Shown piece by piece: positions 10,724 to 22,900 of a stretch of 64,000 bases of DNA. Under the pieces are notes generated by a model, which ran no database searches, had not been told where the DNA came from, and saw only the letters and a program-made list of their open reading frames with translations. Made by a program: the position numbers and the translations under genes. Location of the stretch: NCBI RefSeq assembly GCF_964355755.1, contig NC_092672.1, forward strand, positions 28,642,501-28,706,500, read 5' to 3'. The stretch's first letter is position 1. Each line of letters begins with the position of its first letter. This DNA is from Antedon mediterranea (taxonomy: Eukaryota; Echinodermata; Crinoidea; Comatulida; Antedonidae).

Positions 10724-13200
10724 CATTTCATTTCATTTATTTATTTCACTTTACAAATATATAAATATAAAGTGGAGGAGCCTAAAAGAAAGCAAAGCTT
10801 GTGGTGAATAGGCTCCTCAAAACAAAACAAATAAAATATAAATAATATAACACAATTAGAAACTCCAAAAAAACAACAATTAAACTAATATCTTTTCTCT
10901 AACACATAAGTTTAACATGTTTAAAACTAAAAAAACAAGTAAAAAATAGATTATATAAATTATTTAAGAAATATCAAATATATCAATAATAAAAGAATTT
11001 ATAAAGAACCTTCAACCAATAATAGTTTAAATTGACGTTTAAATAAAGCACAGTTATGAGATTTTTTAAGAGATAAAGAAAGAGAATTCCAGAGTTTAGG
11101 TCCAGTATATACAAGGGTATTCATTTTAAGTCTAGTTCGAGTAAATGGCAGGTGATACTGATCTTTTTGTCTTGTTTGGTGAGTGTGGTATTGTTTATTT
11201 TGAGTGAATTTACTGGATATTATAGGTGGTAAGTGTTCGGCGGTTAATTGAAACATGATGACACCAACATTAAATATATAGAGATCCTCAATTTTTAATA
11301 TTTTATTTTTTTAAAAGAGATCTTGGGTGTGAGCCCCTGAGATAATTCTGACAGCTCGTTTCTGGATTAATAACATTTTAGTAATAATTGATTTTGAAGC
11401 ATTTCCCCAAGCAAGAACACCATAATTTAAGTACGATAAAATAAGAGTAGAATATAAAATATTTAATACTTTTTGAGGAAATATTGATTTCAATTTATAC
11501 ATCATCAGTGGGACAGCCAGTCGACAAATCGTGTCAAATTTCGACTCGGAGAGGGCGCCCTACTTTTCTAATTTAGTTCAAAATTGCTAAATTTTAGGGT
11601 GTTGGAAAAACACAATATTTGTAAATTTAGCTGATTATTGGAAAAATATTGTTAGTGAAATAAATTCATAAATGGTTTTAATATATTGTCATGTAAAATT
11701 AAATGTATTTGAACAAAATTCATCTAAATCCTCTGCAACATACATATATATTTGTAATTCAACATTTTGTTTTAAATAATTAAATTATAGTTTGGGTATG
11801 ACAATGTCGGTAGGTACCGGTGTCATCTTTTTATCCACTTCACTCACAGTTTGAAGTCACAAAGACAAAGAACTCTGCATCATCAACGATTCCTGAAAGT
11901 GTCAGAAAAAATAATAAATATTATTTAAAAAAAATGTTAATGTCTGGTTGTATATATAATTATAATATTATATGATGACATAAAAGTAAGGCAAATAGAA
12001 GCTGTATTTTATTAATTAAATTACAGTATTTACTATTATTATTTATATAATCTAGGCCTACTAGTACTAGTAGCCTGCTAGGCATCTATTGAGCCTAATA
12101 AATCAAATAATAAATGAAAAATAAAATAATAATATTAATACTGATTGAAAAAAAGTATTTTTTTTGCGGGGATCAGATCACCAGGCTAGGCCGGCCAGGA
12201 CCAATGATACTCGTAATCAGTACAACTTAACGACTATCGGATCAGCATCAACACAGTACAACACACGTCTCGCTATCGCCTATACTGACACACGTGTCTC
12301 GCGTTGCCGAAACCACGCTCACAGCTAGAAAATGTACCTACCTTTCGAGGCCTGAGAATACACCGACAAATTTTGAACAGGATAGAAATATATCATACTC
12401 GATTAAACTAATATTATTCTTGATAAAACAATTGATTATAATTTTTTTAATTTGTTGGGATGCACCTCCGACTGTTCAGAAAATGGACAACAAAACAGTA
12501 GTCAAATCGTACCACATTTATAAATTTCACGAGTCCCGACTTCAGTCGCCGAATGTATTGTATTAGCTTCGGTTTCTTTGAAGGAAACCGATTGGTTATT
12601 CAATAATACTTATTAGGAAATGCTTTTACCATAATAGGTAATGTTGGGCGGTTCTTAAATATTCATGAGAGCTTAAAATAAAACAGCACTTATTTGCTAG
12701 GCGACGAAAAATCGTGGTTTCAGTTTTCAACGATAGGTGGCGCTTCAAAATCGTCAATGCGGAAGTAAGTCGATTTTACACGATTTAACGGTCAAAACGC
12801 GAAGTGGCTTTCCCACTGTCATGCCAACATTTTTTGATAATAATTTGCAAAGGTAATTAACATGGGCTTTCCAGTCAAGTCTGTCGTCAATAAATATACC
12901 AAGAAATTTTGTGTTGGTTATTTGATTAATAGGAACATTGTTGAAAATAATATCTTTTGGTAACATACTATATTTGTTAAAATCAATCATAATAATTATA
13001 TATGCATAGTAATATTAATATTTAAGATATTTATAATACTTTGTGTTAGCATTTTTTTCGAGTAAATAATAAATAGATAAAAAATAATAATAAATAAAAT
13101 AAGATATATAATAAAATATTTTCTTTCTGACATGTTTAGGAAAAAAATAAATAGTAGCATGCTCCGCCAATTAAACATTTAATAAATTAAAAGAAAGCAA
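10724..13200 (-). mobile_element. Antisense 5'-truncated LINE, interrupted by a DNA element
   Basis: On the minus strand, 12990 to 12823 gives the reverse-transcriptase thumb region, with KFLGIFIDDRLDWKAHVNYL. After skipping 11506-12818 it continues in frame as MMYKLKSIFPQKVLNILYST and YLNYGVLAWG. A frameshift near 11280-11310 follows, and then the C-terminus to 10999, with LVYTGPKLWNSLSLSLKKS. The 3' end is an ATTTC/AAATG-type microsatellite at 10724-10745. It inserted into the inverted-repeat arm whose halves flank it. Only the C-terminal third of the protein remains. Confidence 0.8.
11502..12822. mobile_element. 1.3-kb TIR element nested in the LINE, 4-bp target duplication TCAT
   Basis: Ends CAGTGGGACAGCC and (inverted) CAGTGGGAAAGCC enclose 11506-12818. 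TCAT sits immediately outside each end. Deleting the element and one TCAT restores an uninterrupted reading of the LINE protein (NVG followed by MMYK). A second shared inner block, AAATCGTGT, supports longer degenerate inverted ends. There is no transposase frame. A 4-bp duplication does not fit classical hAT (8 bp); I do not assign a superfamily. Confidence 0.85.
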
Positions 13201-13204
13201 GATA

Positions 13205-13285
13205 TAAAAATAAGAGGTCAAAGGTCAAACTGGAAGAAACATCATTTCCGGTCATTTTTGGATTCATTAGAGCAAATAGAAATAT
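13205..13285 (-). repeat. Right arm (part 2) of the long inverted repeat
   Basis: Contains GAGGTCAAAGGTCAAAC and TTTCCGGTCATTTTTGGA. It is the reverse complement of about 7205-7262 and continues the arm interrupted by the LINE. Confidence 0.7.
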
Positions 13286-13672
13286 GTAGTTTGTGAACAA
13301 TTTAACACTAGAATCAAGTCTCTACTGTTTATAGTTGCCAAGAAATTAACATTTTTTTCTTTATGGTGGCCATTTTGAAATCAAGATGGCCGCCATACCG
13401 GACGTTAGACACTTGGCACCCTCCGATATCTTGAATCTATATACATCAAAGAAAGTTTGTGCCAAGTTTCATGCTTTGGTAATAAAATGCACAACTTGGC
13501 AATTTTTATGGCGTTAACTGCTCTATGTCTGCTCAAATTCTATTGTTAAAAACGGTGCCGACATTAACTCCAGATATTTATCGATCGATGCAACTTTCTT
13601 TTATGTTCTAACAAGTATTAGTAATCACTAAGATCGCCTCACATTGGCCAAACTGACACCATTTTTTTGGCT

Positions 13673-13680
13673 TGACGTCA
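13673..13680 (+). promoter_or_regulatory. CRE-like palindrome TGACGTCA upstream of the fibrocystin-L start
   Basis: A perfect TGACGTCA octamer 173 bp before the ATG. It is the consensus for CREB/ATF factors. A single site can occur by chance, and upstream non-coding exons cannot be excluded. Confidence 0.35.
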
Positions 13681-13853
13681 CAAATCGGTTCTATTTATTA
13701 CAGTTTCTGGATCCGGAAAAAATCATTTTCCGCGATCTACACGGACAAGCATATTTGTGAGAATATGCTTTGTGATTGAGTTGTTTTTTTTTTCAACCTC
13801 GACGGTTTTATACTGTTATAGTTCGTTGTTAATAGTATTGAATATAACAAGAA

Positions 13854-13914
13854 ATGGCCACAATGCGTGTACATTTATTATTTGTCTTCACCTGTTATGT
13901 GCTTTGGGCATTTG
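13854..13914 (+). CDS. PKHD1L1: PKHD1L1-like exon 1: signal peptide
   Basis: Starts MATMRVHLLFVFTCYVLWAF, a short basic start and a hydrophobic core typical of a secretory signal. The donor GTAAGT leaves phase 1. A second in-frame ATG at codon 4 is an alternative start. Cleavage is probably just into exon 2. Confidence 0.85.
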
Positions 13915-16900
13915 GTAAGTACTAGACTATTTTAAGTTATGTTATTTACTTTTATAAAATGGAACATTGTATTTTATTCATGTATGTTATTTAAGTAATG
14001 AATTGTTTCCTAACTGAAATAAAAACAATAAAATCATCAGTATAGCTCGGAACATAATGCGCGCGTTTTAACATTGATAAAAAAAAATTGTAGTACCTTT
14101 CTTGTGGTGTTACTGATTTAAAAAAAAATGTGATAGTATAAATATAACTTCCCTAAATGTATTGTATTGTTCCTTATTCCTATTTACACAGTTTTACTTA
14201 TTTTTATCGTACATTTTCTAATATTTTCACGACGTTCTAATTCGTTTGATAAAACATTGTATTACTGTAATAATATTCCTGTAATATGCTAAAATAATGT
14301 AATGATTACCGTAGTTATGTTATTGCATTAGAGTCTATAAGATAATGATAAAGGTATTGTAATATATTACCGTATAGTAACATTACTGCAATGCAATATT
14401 ACTGTAATAATGTTTCTGTAATGTAATTATTACCGTAGTAATGTTACTGTAATAAACGCAGTAGTAATATTACGGTAAATATATTACCGCGGTAATAATA
14501 ATATTACTGTGATAAACCACCGTATTTAACACATTGCCTCATATTTTTGGTGAAATTAGAATATTAAAAAAAAGTGATGCTAAATGTGTTAATTAAATTA
14601 GAATAGCAAGATAGAAAACCGACCCCAAGGAAATTACAATTGAAACTAGGGTGGAAGAATAAACTGTACACACATAAACGTACTATAACTGACAAAGCGG
14701 TTGGTAGGAAGCAGGAAAGAGTTAAATTTCAGAAGTGAGCACCAATAATGTAGAAGGGTAGGCCTACATGTAAAGGTCCATTTAAAACAATACAACATCG
14801 GTAATATGATTACAATGTTGCCCGTTTTTTCCCACCGTCTAGCTACATGCATAGTAGGCCTATTTATTGTATTTATGTGACATATAAGAGAAGTACTGTA
14901 GGACTGTAAATACATTGTCGTTTTCAGAAACGAATAAATAGACACGATGATTAATTTAGTCAACTAAAATTAGCCCCATGGGAATTAGGCCTACTTCCGT
15001 AAGGAGAAACTTGTCTTTAAAATGAGTCAAAATTTTGTATTTGAACTCATTTAAACAAACCCAATTTGTGTTTTGTATATAACATTTAGAGTTAAGGGAT
15101 GGGGAAGCGGATGGGAAGAACAATTTTTAAATATATTCTTAATCCACTCAGTAACGAAATATTGTTTTAAATGTTTTATATGCCTATCAATAATATACCA
15201 CTAAACACAGTAAAACATTTACGATTTAATACTTTTTTAAACTATCCCTGTTATATTCGATTGAAATAGTAAAGTACATGTAACGATACACCACTACAAC
15301 GTTTATATTTTTTATAATTATTAATGAATACAAACTTTGAGAAGCAACTGTCAGTAAAAAAGTTTTTATTTGTATGTTATGTTTTTATATATCTAGTAGT
15401 AGAGCCTACCCACAGTCACAGAATGTTCTTTGTATATGTGTTTATATATCTAACAGTAACCACATTCACAGTAAGACAATTTTGATTCAAATGGTGACCA
15501 AAAATGGTTAATACGTATTTACAATATTGTCAAAGTATTGCAATACTATATCTCAGTTTTAAGTTTATTCTCCAAGGGCCCATTAATTTACGTACGTGTT
15601 AAACCAAGGACTCATAAATGTACCTACAAACTGGGAGTCTGAGAGATTTGTATAAACGTATATTAAATCTATCAAAATAGTATTTTTTTTTAAGAAATCG
15701 GCCTGTCTTCAACATTATGATACTGTACTCGAGCTGTTCAACCGGTTTTCAGCTATTAAAAACAATTATCGTAGGAGGAGATAGGAAAATGCGAAGCAAG
15801 GTATTTTTCAAGAGGACATCCATTAAACAGTGTATAACACGATCGGAAAACATCCCTATTTGGGGCAAATCGTTGAACCTAAATTCGTTTTAATGGTCAA
15901 TAACTAATTATCTAAATCAATTTAATTAGTAAACGGGATTACATCAGGTGGATAAAATCAGTACCGAGATTCTAGCTAACTTTATATACCATCGAGTAAA
16001 CATTCTAGAAATAACGCGCAATTTACCGAATTTTGACCTTACGTAAATTCATATATAGATAATATTCAAATTTACTTTTAAAAAGTAGCCTACTTCTAAC
16101 ATTTCTACAAAAAACACAATTGTCATAGTCCTAAAAAATATTACACAATTATCATTCAGATAAAATCAAATAAAGATATCAGAAATAGTAAGTGTACCAA
16201 CCTTATAATAATGATGAATTCCTTTTTATTCATTTTGTCAACTCACTATTTTTGATATCATTCAACGTTTATGAATAAGAACATAATCACCAACTGGTCG
16301 TATTGTTCTCTTGACACTATACTAACTTGTCTTTATTATTCTTTTCTTTTTGTTTGTGCTGGTTGCCATATAAACTTAGCATTTGTTATTGTACCACCAT
16401 GGCAACATGAATTGGTAATAAATCCCGTACTTCCTTATTGCGCAAGTTGAAAAAAGAACGTTTACCCCATTTTTGTTGTTGTGTTGTGTTTTTAAGATGC
16501 TGTCAGGGGTACCGTGCAAATAATGGTACATTTTTAAAGCAATAGCCAATCAGAAAGCAGCAGAACATGTTTGTCATTTTAGGAGGAACACGTAAAGTAT
16601 AGATGCCCATAGGAGATTTTGAAACCAATAAAAAGAAAAGACCCGAAATTTCATATTTTTTTATTTTTTTTTATTTTACAAGAATCTGTTGCAATTTTCC
16701 AATTAATTACCGGTAGGCCTACACATTTACAATTACAATACATAAAAATAGTTTTCCTGTAATATTTGGTGAATCGGTACAAGATTTATCAACCCATGTA
16801 ATATTTAAATGCATTTTCTTGTTTCTGGGAAAGACATGCTTAAAAGAAAAATAAGTAGCTTCAAATATTGACCATTTTAAAGATTACATTATTGTACAAC

Positions 16901-19900
16901 ATTAGCCGAGGAAGAATAGAATTTACGGTTATCTTCGTTTCAGTATGCTATGTTTTGCCCCAACTCACTGTAGAGTGGTAAAAGATATATAAACATAGCA
17001 TTTGTTATTGTACCACCATGGCAACATGAAATGGTAATAAATCCCGTACTTCCTTATTGTGCAAGTTGAAAAAAGAACGTTTACCCCATTTTTGTTGTTG
17101 TGTTGTGTTTTTAAGATGCTGTCAGGGGTACCATGCAAACAATGGTACATTTTTAGAGCAATAGATTTATCAACCCATGTAATATTTAAATGAATTTTCT
17201 TGTTCTGGGAAAGACATGCTTAAAAGAAAAATAAGTAGCTTCAAATATTGACCATTTTAAATATTACATTATTGTACAACATTAGCCGAGGAAGAATAGA
17301 ATTTACGGTTATCTTCGTTTCAGTATGCTATGTTTTGCCCCAACTCATTGTAGAGTGGTAAAAGAAGTAGAAACTGAAAAAGTGGCCACGTTTCAAAATC
17401 ATATTTAAAAAAAATTCAATTCAATTGTGTAGGCCAAATGAATTGCCAAATGAAATTAAAATTAACACTGACTATACGACGGAAGCACTAATCTGGCACC
17501 ACGCAATCTCTGAACGCAACATGTGATGATGTCAGCAATCCTTTTGAAACCTTATTCCGCAATATGAATCCTAGAATAAAATGTGTTTTGTTTTATTTGT
17601 TCTGTTTTACCACAAACAATAAAACATAATAATGAATTGAGAATCAAACAAACAAGGAGAGTATTTTCATGAGGTTAAATGGAATGTTATAGACCTAATA
17701 GAGGCAGAATCAGGTTTTTTAAAAATGAAAAGGTTCTCCTTATTCAACAAATACAACATATCTAATGTTCTAATTTAAACTTATATTATTCCGCTTCCAT
17801 TTAATTCAAATTCCAAAACATCTGACCAGTGATAGGCCTATGAAATACAATTTCATCGTGCAATAGATAGTATACTCGACAGCACGTGATACAGAATTTA
17901 CCAATCGAATAGCAAGGATATACTGAGGTGTGGTATAATGCATTTACATCTTGTTATGTTATACAGATACAGATACAGATCTTTTATTGTCATACAAACC
18001 AAAATAGTACAGTATGAAATGTTGTCTTCTTGTTGCGAAAAAGAATACACTTAATCAGAAAACACTTGCAAAATACCAAACATTTTATCGACAATGACAA
18101 TTCTAATTATCTTATCTAGGTTTATTTTTTATTGAATACACTGACTGCTGAAGGTAGAAAGGAATTCCTAAATCCAGTTGTTTTAATACGCATCATTATT
18201 AATCTACCAGACTTATTAACTATAAACTATGCGTATCATCAGCGATAATAGATTTAACTTTCTTATTTACAAGATCATTGTGCACATGTTTTCTATGAGC
18301 ACACGCGCTACTTAAAAAAGTTCAGTCAAAGTTTACCACCAAAAATATCGATTACCAGACCCCCCCCCCCCCTTAGGTGCTGTTATGTAACATCGACCCG
18401 TTAGCCACTTTGTTGACTTATTGATTTGTATTGTTTAGATCCGACTACTACCTGGTATAAAAATAAGATTGACTAAGTATTGATTGTTTGAAAATAAACT
18501 AAACGTCAAATATTGTTTCACATTGTCAGCTTTTGTTTTAATAGCCTAGCTTATAGACAAAATCGAATAGCAATTCTTTGTTTTCGTTAATCTGTTTGAA
18601 CGTTAGAAAAACAATTTTAATTTTTGGAGATCGTATGGAAGAATAATTTTTTTATAATTCAAGAGAACGCGAGCAAATTGCGTGCGAAGCCTCAATCAAA
18701 CCGATTTGCTCATCGTTTAATCAAAGTAACACCAAACACAATTTTTTACAGAGCAACAATACCATTTGACTTTGTTACTCTTATAACCAAACATGTTTCT
18801 TCGCATGTCAGGTGCACGTAGCATTGTATTCTTTTTAAAAATAAATATATTGTGTATTTTGTTACTTACAAAATAAGATAACATATAGATGTTTTTTATT
18901 TAAAGAAATACACGTTACGAATATAAAACACATTATTATCCCTAGCCTCGTTCCGTTCATATCCACCAAAATAAGGATTTAAAGATGTCCAAAGTATGAA
19001 TTCCACTGTAACACTAACTCTCATCAATATTGATTGCTTAATTTTTTTTATACATTATTAGGAGTTGCGTCAACAGTTACGAGTATAAATCCAAGGAGTG
19101 GTAGTTATGAAGGTGCAACACGCATAACTATATATGGAAAAGGTAATGATTAGGCCTATGTATGTCTATTCAAACTTTAAAATATCAAATACAAATTAAA
19201 TAACCTAAATAAAACAAAATTAAATATAAAACTAGAATTTAATTCGTCACAAATTATAGGTGATCATTTTTATAATTTTAATGAAATTAAAAAATTTTAA
19301 ACATGCATGTTCGTTAAAGAATTATTGTCCCCCTGAAAACATTTTTTTTTTAAATATTTTTGTTGAATAGGCCATTTTAATTGCACATAAAAGTTATTCA
19401 CTTTGAACTGAAATTGGATCGAAAAAAAAAATGTTTTACTCGAGAAAATCGTAATTTAAAGCAAAAATTAACCAACCGGAAGCTATTTGTCTGGAAGACA
19501 AACGTGTTCCGGTTTAATTTAACCCTTGACCTGAGTTAGCTCATAAATATTCATATTGTATGGATACATCTTGTGGATGATGGTTCTCTCAACAAACAGC
19601 CAACAACGCGACGATAGCAATGCATAGAGAGAGTCGAGTAGTGACGCGAGACGATCTTGAAGAAAACACGAAAACTATAGCTAGCAGAATACTAAGTAGA
19701 ACTGCAGTTGGTAACTTTGATGTTGAATCTTATTCATTTAGGTGAGTTTTTGTTTCGCTAGCAGGAGAGGCCTAGCTAGGCCTAGGCCCTAGGCCCGAGT
19801 TTTCTGCTACTGTATACTAGTCTACTACATACTAGTAGTACTAACTAGCACAACCACATGGCAGGCAGTCTCGAGTAGCCTTACTGCTGCCTCCTGTTTC

Positions 19901-22900
19901 TATAAGTAGAGGTAGTAGGCCTAGGCTAGGCAGTACACTACTAGCTAGGGCTAGACCACCACCAGGAGGGATGTATTTTTTTTTAATTTTTTTTTTTTGG
20001 CATCCTGATAAATTGGTTTAATTTGTTAGGATTTCAACTATCTATTCTGCAGAGAAAATTACCAAATAAATCTAAATATTGTTTTGAATGTTTACTGTAC
20101 AGTATTTTAAAAATATTTTCTGCATCAAATGCAATAGGTTCAAATCAACATTTGCACAATTAACCATTTTATGCAGATATTTGACACAATTTTCTTCTTT
20201 TTTTTCAGGTATTAACATTGATTGAACAATAAGAGCAAGTGAAGTAGTGAGAAACACAAAATGTATCATACAGTGGCAACATTCACAATTTATTGAAACA
20301 TTTCTTACTATTAAAATGACACTTTGTAATGGATATGAGCGATCTTAGAAGACTATAGCTGCCGTAATTACTGCCACAATCAACACATTGATATTAGTAG
20401 ACAAATTGACACAAAAAACAATACAGGAATTCAATAAGATATACTGTAACTGTATATAGGCCTATATATATTTTTTATTAACTCCTTTTGCAATGTAATA
20501 TTTACAGTAACATTATGAAGTGTAAGTAAAATTGAAGAATTTATTCTGTGTACTGTTGTAGTAGTATTTTTTATTTATTGAATGTTATGTTTACAAAATA
20601 ATATACTGTACAAATATTATTGCTTTATAAAAAAATTATACAACATTTTACAAGCTGAACAGGAACATATTGGCCGAATGCAGCATCACAAATATTTTTC
20701 TTGCAATATCCAATCATATACAGAGTCTATCATCAGTTGTCTTTATGAAGTACAAATGTGACCTCTGTTCCAGTCTTCATCAGCTCAACGTCTTTAAATA
20801 AAAATGTTTAAATAATGATGTATAAATAAGTTAAATATTTCACAAAATCTAAAGTTTTTAATTTCGGCAAAGTACGAAAACCTGGAATTTGGTATTTATA
20901 AATAGGTCTAGATCATGCACATTTAGTGCAAAATGTGGGCTAGTGAAATTGCTTGCTTTGACAAATAAGTACACTAACTTTCTATGGTAAAACACATTAC
21001 AACTAAGACTTAATAAAGAGAAAACAAATATTTGACTTACTACAGTACAGAGTTACATGGTAAAGAACAGTAGTTTGTGTGGTAAAATGGCTAAGCTGGC
21101 TTTTCCCCTCTGTCTACTTGTACAGTGCTGCTGGAGGAAGGTTCTCAACTTCAGGCTTGTAAGTTGTATTGTAACCATTTTCCCTGAAAAAATGTTTGTT
21201 TTATTTTTATCATAAAAACTAGTTAAACAAGATTCAACTGTAAATTATGTATATGGTACAGCAGGCTGGCTGTATTTTCGGATTGATGGCCTAGCCTAGG
21301 CCAGTCTATGAAGAGTACAATGTATAGGGCCTAGCTGGGCATTTTCTGCAGAGACCCGATTGTCCCAGCAGCCTGACTCCTCTACTACTACTACTACTAG
21401 CCTAGGCCTATGCTTGTATTATTCTAGGCCTAGCCCTGAAAAAATCCCAGGCTAAGTTAATTAATTACCTTCCTGTTATTACAAACGTCTGTCTAGTTTG
21501 CGTTATATATATAATTATTATATTTAAAATAACCGTCTAGGCCTATTTACCGACAAATTAACAGCTTAGCTTTACATACGATCAGGGGAAACCCCCAGTC
21601 GAGTCGCGTCGATCTGTGGGTGTTGTGTACACAACGTGCATCATCCATGTTTGTTAGATCAGATCCCAGCTGTGTCGATGCTCATTAACATATCATGCAT
21701 ATTTATGAGTTAGCTCTATCGGCCTAAATTTTGAGCTGACAAGTTGGGAAATTGATTAACTTATTTTGCTTTTTTCTTAGCGAAATTAATAATTTTTTCG
21801 GATTTTTTTTCGGCGAAAGTGAACAACTTTATTATAGCTACAATATGGTCTATTCAAAATTTGATTTAATTGATCTTCATTTTTCATGTTTTGGGGGACA
21901 ATACAACTTTAACATAACATTTTTTTAAAGGACAACGACAATGAGGGCGTCATCATGTTTTTAGATACCATCATAAAGAGAAAGGGGCTCAATCAATAGT
22001 ACAGTAGTATACAGTATATTATACTGCATATCTATATACAGTGGAGCATGGGTGAAATTACGGGATCCACATCATGTTGTCATTTTTGGGTAGAAGAACG
22101 TATAAACAAAACTTGAAGATGACAAATTCGATAACGAGTTGAAAAAAAAATATAAGACTTAGAAGAGCATTTGGCACGTAGAAGCGCGGTGCGCGCTCTT
22201 TGAAATTTGTATAATTTGGACTAAAGAAATGAAAAAAATACTTTTTAATTTCAACTGGCCATATCATAACGTCACAACATCCGATAGGCTTAATTCTTAT
22301 ATGAATTCAGATCTACATTTAGCTTTCAGAATAAATTTTAATCATCAAGGTCACCTTTAATTCTGAAGAGCTGTGAGATATTCAAATATACGCTGCAGGT
22401 GAAATTGCACGACCTATGTTATTCAAGTTTTTGGGCGTGAGGACGTCAATAAAAGGAAAATGATGGCAACATGATAAGGATAATTAATTTAGTAAGCACA
22501 TACTGAAATGTGAGTGAAAATCGGGCTCAAATAACGGAGATGCGCTCTATTGAATGTGATAACCTTTAATTCTGAAGAGCTGTGAGATATTCAAATATAC
22601 GCTGCAGGTGAAATTACACGACCTACGTTATACAAGTTTTTGAGCGTGAGGACGTCAACAAAAAGAAAATGATGGCAACATGATAAGCATAATTAATTTA
22701 GCACATACTGAAATGTGAGCGAAAATCGGGATTAAATAACGGAGATGCGCTCTATTGAATGTGATAACCTACAAAAAAAGTAAAAAAAATCTAATTTTTA
22801 AATTCAAGTGGCCATTTGATGACGTCACGTCATTTTGTACGTAAAATGTCATTTTTAACCTGCTCGTATAGCGTTATATTAAGTCGGAACGAACTCAAAT

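Larger units (their letters stand above)
13915..19061 (+). other. Intron 1
   Basis: 5.1 kb. Holds the ATTAC repeat, dispersed repeat copy 1, the unequal tandem duplication and a LINE tail. Nothing else was seen in 17362-17962 or 18251-19061. Confidence 0.7.

Noticed and set aside
11999-12566. Possible transposase in the nested TIR element
   Set aside because: The only frame (12294-12566) has no recognisable catalytic or DNA-binding motif.
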